Program-made: the position numbers and the translations under genes
From: Acidobacteriota bacterium
GTDB taxonomy: Bacteria > Acidobacteriota > Terriglobia > Terriglobales > Acidobacteriaceae
Assembly (NCBI GenBank): GCA_021810735.1
Contig: JAJZIF010000091.1
Span: 1-10,298 of the forward strand
DNA: 10,298 nucleotides
Direction: 5' to 3'
Notes under the pieces: model-generated
What the model saw: the letters and a program-made list of their open reading frames with translations, nothing else
Told to the model about the DNA's origin: nothing
The model's database searches: none
Shown: in pieces, positions 5,981 to 10,298 of the stretch
Numbering within the stretch: position 1 is the stretch's first letter
Layout of the letters: each line of letters opens with the position of its first letter

Positions 5981-8016
5981 AGGACAAACACCAGGAGAAC
6001 CAGAATGGTTAGAAAGCTGTAGAGCAGGTAGATGGAGAGCCGCCCGCTCTGCAACACGGCGATGGCGTCGGCCGTCCGCCGCACCGCGCGCGCCACGGGT
6101 TCGTAGAGCGTCCGCCAGAAGCGATCTTCAATATGCACCCGATAGCGTGGTGGATCGTCTGTCGGCGAGGGAAGCTGCAACTCCAGGTGCAGGATGGCTC
6201 CAAACATGTGCCGGATAGGCTGGCCAAAACCCTCCGCTGTGTCCTGCATGCGGGGTGTTTGCCAGGGGTAGCCACAGTCCCAGGCAGGAGTCCTGCGTAT
6301 GCGCCCATGCGCCAGAATCCTGACGGCGAGAAAGCTGATACCAATCACCGCGAGAATCCCGAGAAGAAAAATGGAGCCGCTGTAGGAAGCCTGCTCAGGC
6401 GCTATGGGGGCTATCCTCCATAGCGAGGACTGCGAGTCTACCGTCGCGCCCAGCATCGGTCCGGTCACACTGTCCGCTGCACGGATGGCCAGCTGGGGGA
6501 AAACACCTATCAGAATGCAGCCAAGCGCGAGCCATCCGAGCCCCAGCCGCTCCAGCCAGTTGGCATCGTGCGCGTGAACGAGCGAAGCTTCGCGGTGTTG
6601 ACCCAGAAAGATGATGCCGTAGAACTTCACCATCACGTAAGCCGCCAGCGCGACAATCAACGCCAGGGCCGCCGCGCCCAGCGGAATGAGCATGTTCAGA
6701 AAAGCGTGTGGGATCCGCGGAGTAAACAGGAACGATTGCAGCAGCAGCCATTCCGACACAAAGCCATTGAGCGGCGGCAAGCCGGCAATCGCCAGCGTGC
6801 CGATCAACGCCAGGGCCGCCACCCACGGCATGCGGCGGATCAGCCCGCCGAGTTTCCCAAGGCTGCGTTGCCGCGTGGCGTGGAGGACGCAGCCCGTGGC
6901 AAGAAAGAGCAGGCTCTTGAATAACGAGTGGTTGAGCGCGTGGATGAGAGCCGCGCACAGCGCCAACGCGGCAAACAGCGGCAAATGGCTCGCCTCAAAC
7001 AGAATGGCCAGACCGATGGCGGTAGCAATGATGCCGACATTCTCAATCGAGGAGTAGGCCAGCAGCCGCTTCATATCGGTCTGCACCGCCGCAAAGATCG
7101 CGCCGAAAAGCGCGGAGAAGAGTCCGACGATCAGAACGATCACTCCCCATTGCCAGTACTGGACGTGCAACAGGTCGAAGCTGATCCGCACAAGCCCGTA
7201 GATGGCAATCTCGAGCATGATGCCGCTCATCATCGCCGATACAGGCGAAGGCGCCGCGGGATGCGCTTCGGGTAGCCACGCATGCATAGGGACCAGTCCG
7301 GCTTTTGCGCCAAAGCCAAGCAGCGCCAGCAGAAACGCGATCGTTGCCCAGAACGGCGTCAGCGAAGCCTGGCGCATGGCATCGAAGGTGAACTGCCAGC
7401 TCCCGCCCTGCATCACCCCGAAACAGAGCAGAATGCAGAGAGCTCCAAGATGCGCCATCAATAAATAGAGGAAGCCGGCGCGACGAATCTCCGGTATCCG
7501 ATGCTGAGAGGTGACCAGGAAGTAGGACGTCAGCGCCATGGTCTCCCACGCCACCATGAAGAGGTACGCATCGTTGGCCAGAACCACAACAGCCATGCTG
7601 GCCAGAAACACGTGGTACTGCAGGCACAACAGCGCCGGCGCCGTGCCCTCGCCTGATCGAAAATAGCCCGCGGCAAAGATGGAGATACCCGCCCCCGAAA
7701 CGCCGAGTAACAGCAGAAAGAAAGCGGACAGCGCATCCAGGCGAAGATGAAACGGTAGATTCGGTAGCCCCAAAGGAAGAACCATAAGTTCCGGCGCGTG
7801 ACCGGTTGCCAGGAACACACCGGAGAGGATTGCGACTCCAAGGCACGCCGCAGCTCCGAGCGGGAACAACAGATGCGCGGTCAGACGAAGGCTTCGCGGA
7901 CGGAACAGCCCCAGAAGACCAAGAATGATCCAGCCGGCCACTATGTCCAGCAGCAGGGGGAGAAAATGCGCGGGAAAGAGTAATGCTGCATGGAATGTGA
8001 ACGGCGGCATAGGCAT
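5977..8016 (-). CDS. hyfB: HyfB/HycC-like antiporter subunit (NuoL/MrpA family)
   Basis: This is the 679-aa membrane subunit of the NuoL type, with about 15-16 hydrophobic segments. Channel residues are present: the TM5 glutamate in VAWETMALTS (about residue 158), the TM7 lysine in GFGAKAGLVP (about 238), and the histidine/acid run HAWLPEAHP (about 245-253). A second lysine region lies in LNHSLFKSLLF. The C-terminal 130 residues include WDCGYPW and RMQDTAEGFGQPI, found in HyfB/HycC-type proteins and not in complex I NuoL, followed by a last helix at the very end. I place the start at ATG 8016-8014, which overlaps the stop of the 50-codon ORF as TGATG; a GTG at 8019 is one codon earlier. The ribosome-binding site is poor, so coupled translation is likely. 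It is the first structural gene of the complex. Confidence 0.93.
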   Translation of the reverse strand: MPMPPFTFHAALLFPAHFLPLLLDIVAGWIILGLLGLFRPRSLRLTAHLLFPLGAAACLGVAILSGVFLATGHAPELMVLPLGLPNLPFHLRLDALSAFFLLLLGVSGAGISIFAAGYFRSGEGTAPALLCLQYHVFLASMAVVVLANDAYLFMVAWETMALTSYFLVTSQHRIPEIRRAGFLYLLMAHLGALCILLCFGVMQGGSWQFTFDAMRQASLTPFWATIAFLLALLGFGAKAGLVPMHAWLPEAHPAAPSPVSAMMSGIMLEIAIYGLVRISFDLLHVQYWQWGVIVLIVGLFSALFGAIFAAVQTDMKRLLAYSSIENVGIIATAIGLAILFEASHLPLFAALALCAALIHALNHSLFKSLLFLATGCVLHATRQRSLGKLGGLIRRMPWVAALALIGTLAIAGLPPLNGFVSEWLLLQSFLFTPRIPHAFLNMLIPLGAAALALIVALAAYVMVKFYGIIFLGQHREASLVHAHDANWLERLGLGWLALGCILIGVFPQLAIRAADSVTGPMLGATVDSQSSLWRIAPIAPEQASYSGSIFLLGILAVIGISFLAVRILAHGRIRRTPAWDCGYPWQTPRMQDTAEGFGQPIRHMFGAILHLELQLPSPTDDPPRYRVHIEDRFWRTLYEPVARAVRRTADAIAVLQSGRLSIYLLYSFLTILVLLVFVL

Positions 8017-8168
8017 CACAAGTCTTCGGCTGGCCTCATCGGGTTAGGGAATGCTGCGAGAGGACTCTGTGCCGCAGGGACCCGGCGAGCGGTCTGCGGG
8101 GCGAAAGAGTCATGACGAGCCGCATAGCCGCTTGCAATTTCCTGCCGGTCCTCGGCAAGCCTGCTCAT
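8016..8168 (-). CDS. Small 50-aa ORF coupled between arsR and hyfB
   Basis: An ATG at 8168-8166 overlaps the stop of the ArsR gene (ATGA), is preceded by GAGGAG 8 nt upstream, and opens 50 codons whose TGA (8018-8016) overlaps the hyfB ATG as TGATG. The frame fills the 148-bp space between two genes exactly, with a coupling junction at each end. The product begins MSRLAEDRQEIASGYAARHD and ends in PNPMRPAEDL. It is soluble, with an Arg/Glu/Ala-rich first half and a Pro/Ala-rich second half, and no cysteine, signal or membrane segment. I recognise no family. It may be a small accessory or regulatory protein of the complex, or a leader frame that only carries ribosomes from arsR to hyfB. The ribosome-binding site overlaps arsR coding sequence, so it is supportive but not decisive. 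Confidence 0.5.
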   Translation of the reverse strand: MSRLAEDRQEIASGYAARHDSFAPQTARRVPAAQSPLAAFPNPMRPAEDL

Positions 8169-8509
8169 GCCTTGGTCTCCTCGGTAGACTTGTCGATCTC
8201 CTCCAGCATTTCCGTAGCTTCTCTCAGGTGATTTTGAAAATAACGGCGCATGAGGGCAAGAACCTCGAAAAGGATCGGGTCGCGCACCGAATAGAAAACC
8301 TGATTCCCTGCCTTGCGGTTCACCACAAGCTGCTTGGAGCGCAGCACGGACAGATGCTGCGAGGCGTTGGCCTGCTCAATGCCGAGCTTTTCGATCAGCT
8401 CGCCGGCAGAGAGCTCTCCACCCTCCAGGAGTTCCATCACCGAGATGCGGGTTGGATGGGCAAGTGCTTGAAAAATATCAGCCTTGAATCGACGTAAGGA
8501 GTCCGGCAA
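8165..8509 (-). CDS. ArsR-family winged-helix transcriptional repressor
   Basis: This 114-aa protein is an ArsR/SmtB-type dimeric regulator: FQALAHPTRISVMELL (13-28), a helix-turn-helix from about 33 to 58 (ELSAGELIEKLGIEQANASQ, HLSVLRS), and a wing with VNRKAGNQVFYSVRDP (62-77). The C-terminal helix (about 80-107) should dimerise. There is no cysteine at all, so the classic metal or arsenite site (ELCVCDL region) and thiol sensing of the BigR/SqrR type are excluded; the signal is unknown. The start is TTG at 8509-8507; AGG lies 9 nt upstream and no ATG fits the frame before an upstream in-frame stop. It is co-directional with and first in the hyf-like operon, just downstream of an inverted repeat and -10 box, so it probably represses itself and the operon. 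Confidence 0.9.
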   Translation of the reverse strand: MPDSLRRFKADIFQALAHPTRISVMELLEGGELSAGELIEKLGIEQANASQHLSVLRSKQLVVNRKAGNQVFYSVRDPILFEVLALMRRYFQNHLREATEMLEEIDKSTEETKA

Positions 8510-8530
8510 ATAAATATACCTGCATTTAAG

Positions 8531-8543
8531 AATATTCGATATT
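8531..8543. promoter_or_regulatory. Candidate ArsR operator (AATAT-TCG-ATATT)
   Basis: AATAT (8531-8535) and ATATT (8539-8543) form a perfect inverted repeat around TCG. AT-rich short inverted repeats of this kind are typical for ArsR-family operators. It begins 2 bp after the - strand TATAAT, in the presumed transcription start area, and 21 bp upstream of the regulator's start codon. The assignment is an inference. Confidence 0.45.
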
Positions 8544-8544
8544 A

Positions 8545-8550
8545 ATTATA
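8545..8550 (-). promoter_or_regulatory. -10 box of the arsR-hyf operon promoter
   Basis: The - strand reads TATAAT, a perfect sigma-70 -10 element, 35 bp upstream of the TTG start of arsR. No good -35 is found at 17 bp (GGTATT), so the promoter may be weak or need an activator, or this bacterium may tolerate poor -35 boxes. Confidence 0.45.
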
Positions 8551-8554
8551 TACT

Positions 8555-8937
8555 GAGCTCCTCATGGAATACCGAAATCCAAAGCCCTCAACCCCGGAAC
8601 CACACGGTGCGGATGACCTGCCCTTTACACCTCAGCACGCTCGCCATGGATACAGCTCATAAGAACTCCAGGCCTTTGGTCGCATACCGATCGTGTGCCA
8701 CGATCAACGGCAATACTGAAGCTCATGGCGGAGGGTTCGCCCAAAGCTATCCTCGCTACGGTTCCCTCGATAATTCGCGCCAACCGGCGTAGTTGAGTGT
8801 TGCCCATCTCGCCTGATCATTGCCAAGGCGAGAAAGTTGCACCGTTGCCTCACGCTGCCGTTGCAAGCTACATGGGCACGCTCTGCAATCGAAGGCATCT
8901 CCGCGCCGGCAAGCCGTATGATTGCATCCGAACCACT
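8555..8937. other. Gene-poor stretch between the divergent promoters and the ABC genes
   Basis: About 380 bp hold no frame I can support. A 32-codon frame on + (8564-8662) has only a weak ribosome site and no recognisable product, and a 48-codon frame from 8647 is likewise unremarkable. The one clear structure is the inverted repeat at 8807-8833. The stretch could be a long leader or a decayed gene. Confidence 0.5.
8807..8833. repeat. Perfect 8-bp inverted repeat upstream of the ABC ATPase
   Basis: TCTCGCCT (8807-8814) pairs with AGGCGAGA (8826-8833) around an 11-nt loop. It lies 105 bp before the proposed ATPase start. It could be a leader hairpin or a repressor site; there is no U tract to make it a terminator. 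Confidence 0.4.
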
Positions 8938-9714
8938 ATGCAAGCCGAACCCGCGCCAGCCCTGCATGATCCAGTCCTTCGCGTAGAAAATCTCCGCAAG
9001 CACTACGGTCCCGTCGAGGCCGTCAAGGGCATCTCTTTCCACGTTTGCCCCGGAGAAATCGTAGGTCTGCTGGGCGTCAACGGCGCCGGAAAGACCACCA
9101 CCATCAGCATGATCCTCGGCGTACTCGAACCCACTGCCGGCTCCATTCACATTGATTCCTTCAATCTTCTCCGCCAGCGTTCCCGGGCTCTTTCCTCCAC
9201 CAACTTCGCCGCCGTTTACGCTCCGCTCCCCGGCAATCTCACCGTATACGAGAACCTTCGCGTTTTCGCGCTCCTCTATGGCGTACACGATTTTCCCGCC
9301 CGCCTCCGGGCTGTCCTCGACGCCTTCGACCTCCACAAATTTCGCAACACCAAATGCGGCATTCTTTCTTCCGGCGAGCAAACCAGGGTCGGCCTCGCCA
9401 AGGCCATGCTCAACCAGCCGCGCATACTCTTGCTTGATGAGCCCACGGCTTCCATCGATCCCGCCAGCGCACGCGACATACGCTCCACCATCCGCGCCTT
9501 TGCCGCACGCACCCACACCGGCGTCCTCTGGACCTCCCACAATATGTACGAAGTCGAAGAGGTCTGCTCCCGCGTAATGTTTCTCTCCCAGGGGGAGATC
9601 ATCCTTTCCGGCGACCCGCGCACCCTACCGGCCCAGTACGGCAAATCCACGCTCGAACAGCTCTTCATCAGCGTCGCCCGCGAGCCCCTCCACCTCGGAG
9701 CGTTCCAGTCATGA
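8938..9714 (+). CDS. ABC-2 type exporter, ATP-binding subunit
   Basis: This 258-aa cytoplasmic ATPase would energise export through the permease encoded next. Motifs: Walker A GVNGAGKTT (46-54), signature LSSGEQ (143-148), Walker B ILLLDEPT (163-170) with catalytic E168, D-loop SIDP and switch H201 in TSHNMYEVEEV. The Q-loop region reads VYAPLPGNLT (93-102), without the usual glutamine. That and the SSGEQ signature mark a known subfamily of ABC-2 ATPases related to NodI/DrrA types. The ATG at 8938 is chosen because homology starts about 10 residues later; the frame is open further upstream to 8797, but that part shows no homology, and no good ribosome site is seen for either. Its stop overlaps the permease start as ATGA. 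The substrate cannot be told from sequence. Confidence 0.9.
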   Translation: MQAEPAPALHDPVLRVENLRKHYGPVEAVKGISFHVCPGEIVGLLGVNGAGKTTTISMILGVLEPTAGSIHIDSFNLLRQRSRALSSTNFAAVYAPLPGNLTVYENLRVFALLYGVHDFPARLRAVLDAFDLHKFRNTKCGILSSGEQTRVGLAKAMLNQPRILLLDEPTASIDPASARDIRSTIRAFAARTHTGVLWTSHNMYEVEEVCSRVMFLSQGEIILSGDPRTLPAQYGKSTLEQLFISVAREPLHLGAFQS

Positions 9715-10298
9715 ACCTCTCCCGCGTCGCCGCCATCCCCCTCCGGCAGTTCTATCTCTACCGCGGCAGCGCTGCCCGCATTGTTCCCCTCTTCGCGTGG
9801 GTCACTATCGACATGGTCCTCTGGGGATTCATGACCAGGTTCCTCGGCTCCCTCACCCACACCCATTACCAATTTGTCCCCGCCCTCCTCGGGGCTGTTC
9901 TCTTCTGGGATTTCATGACCCGCGTCATGCAGGGCGTCACCACCGCATTCTTTGAAGATGTCTGGTCGCGCAACTTCCTCAACATCTTCGCCACCCCCAT
10001 CACCATGCCCGAGTACATTGCCGGACTCCTCACCACCAGTCTCGCTACCAGCCTGGTTGGCCTTGCCGTCATGATCGTCGTCGCCACCGCCGCCTTCGGC
10101 CTCAACTTCGCCGCCTACGGAGCCATGCTCCTTCCATTCGTTTTCATCCTCTTCCTCAACGGCATGGCCCTAGGAGTCGCATCCATCGCCATCGTCCTCC
10201 GCTTCGGCCCCGCGGCCGAGTGGTTCGTCTGGCCTATTCCCGCGCTGCTCGCCCCTTTCGCCTGCGTTTACTACCCTCTCGCCACTCTCCCAGCGCCC
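9711..10298 (+). CDS. ABC-2 type exporter permease (3' end outside window)
   Basis: The ATG at 9711 overlaps the ATPase stop by ATGA, and the frame is open for 196 codons to the window edge. The start reads MNLSRVAAIPLRQFYLYRGS, a cytoplasmic amphipathic stretch, followed by about five hydrophobic segments: roughly 24-46, 53-72, 101-125, 132-160 and 167-192. This is the layout of an ABC-2 membrane domain with six helices, of which the last is missing. The ending YYPLATLP resembles the (F/Y)YP(x)4LP motif before the last helix in this family. It pairs with the upstream ATPase to form a homodimeric or heterodimeric exporter of unknown substrate. Confidence 0.88.
   Translation, partial: MNLSRVAAIPLRQFYLYRGSAARIVPLFAWVTIDMVLWGFMTRFLGSLTHTHYQFVPALLGAVLFWDFMTRVMQGVTTAFFEDVWSRNFLNIFATPITMPEYIAGLLTTSLATSLVGLAVMIVVATAAFGLNFAAYGAMLLPFVFILFLNGMALGVASIAIVLRFGPAAEWFVWPIPALLAPFACVYYPLATLPAP

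Larger units (their letters stand above)
8526..8554 (+). promoter_or_regulatory. Candidate divergent promoter toward the ABC genes
   Basis: TTAAGA (8526-8531) and TATACT (8549-8554) are spaced 17 bp, matching 4/6 and 5/6 of the sigma-70 boxes. The putative ArsR operator lies within the spacer. A transcript would start near 8561 and carry a leader of about 380 nt before the ABC ATPase, unless it serves a small ORF such as the 32-codon one at 8564-8662. Confidence 0.35.

Noticed and set aside
4258..6022. Two long open frames on the + strand (4258-5277 and 5021-6022) opposite hyfC/hyfE/hyfF
   Set aside because: They are exactly antisense to well-conserved membrane proteins, rich in Arg/Gln/His as expected for the complement of such genes, and match no family.
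798..8016. A genuine hydrogen-evolving hydrogenase-4 or formate hydrogenlyase
   Set aside because: The large subunit lacks all Ni-Fe ligands and the maturation tail, and no formate dehydrogenase, ferredoxin or maturation genes are visible.
8564..8662. 32-codon ORF starting MEYRNPKPSTPEPHG on the + strand
   Set aside because: Only a weak ribosome site, no homology recognised and no context support beyond a possible promoter.
8704..9540. 278-codon open frame on the - strand opposite the ABC ATPase
   Set aside because: The + strand frame has every ABC motif; the - frame is Gly/Ala/Glu-rich without recognisable domains and is a codon-bias shadow.
1..10298. CRISPR arrays, tRNA or rRNA genes, complete insertion sequences
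   Set aside because: No regularly spaced repeats, no cloverleaf or rRNA-like conserved stretch and no complete transposase were seen; the only mobile trace is the recombinase remnant.

Overview
The window looks like GC-rich chromosomal DNA of an Acidobacteriota (Terriglobia/Acidobacteriaceae-like) bacterium. The evidence is the left-edge protein, whose C-terminal module (Ig-like strand, transmembrane hairpin ending in GCG, then a Thr/Ser-rich Ig-like strand) I associate with that group, plus the general gene style. The assignment is an inference from family knowledge, not from a search.

Layout. (1) Bases 1-522, + strand: the 3' end of a large extracellular Ig-like repeat protein. (2) Bases 523-797: a small decayed zone on the - strand with the first ~24 codons of a serine recombinase. 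They are coupled by a GTGA overlap to a possible 25-codon ORF, sit over a perfect 9-bp inverted repeat, and break off directly at the stop codon of the left-edge gene. (3) Bases 798-8509, - strand: one tightly packed, translationally coupled operon read right to left: an ArsR-type regulator, a previously uncounted 50-codon ORF, then hyfB-, hyfC-, hyfE-, hyfF-, hyfG- and hyfI-like genes. (4) Bases 8510-8937: an AT-rich divergent control region followed by about 370 bp without a convincing gene. (5) Bases 8938-10298, + strand: an ABC-2 type exporter, ATPase plus the start of its permease.

The operon encodes a membrane complex of the complex I / group 4 hydrogenase superfamily: two antiporter-like proton-channel subunits (HyfB, HyfF), a NuoH-like subunit (HyfC), a NuoK-like fused subunit (HyfE), a NuoC-NuoD fusion (HyfG) and a NuoB-like Fe-S subunit (HyfI). 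The large subunit lacks all four cysteines that hold the [NiFe] centre: the N-terminal CxxC is SGDS and the C-terminal DPCxxC is NLSYSG. It also ends where a hydrogenase would carry its cleavable tail. The 4Fe-4S ligands of HyfI are intact. The complex therefore cannot be a normal hydrogenase. It fits the energy-converting hydrogenase-related (Ehr) complexes, whose substrate is not established. No ferredoxin subunit (HyfA/HyfH type), formate dehydrogenase or hydrogenase maturation gene is present here, so the electron donor and acceptor are unknown.

The regulator gene is first in the operon. A perfect -10 box (TATAAT) lies just upstream of an AATAT-TCG-ATATT inverted repeat and of the regulator's TTG start, which fits autoregulation of the whole operon. 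The same repeat also lies in the spacer of a good candidate promoter pointing the other way, toward the ABC genes, so one ArsR protein may control both units.
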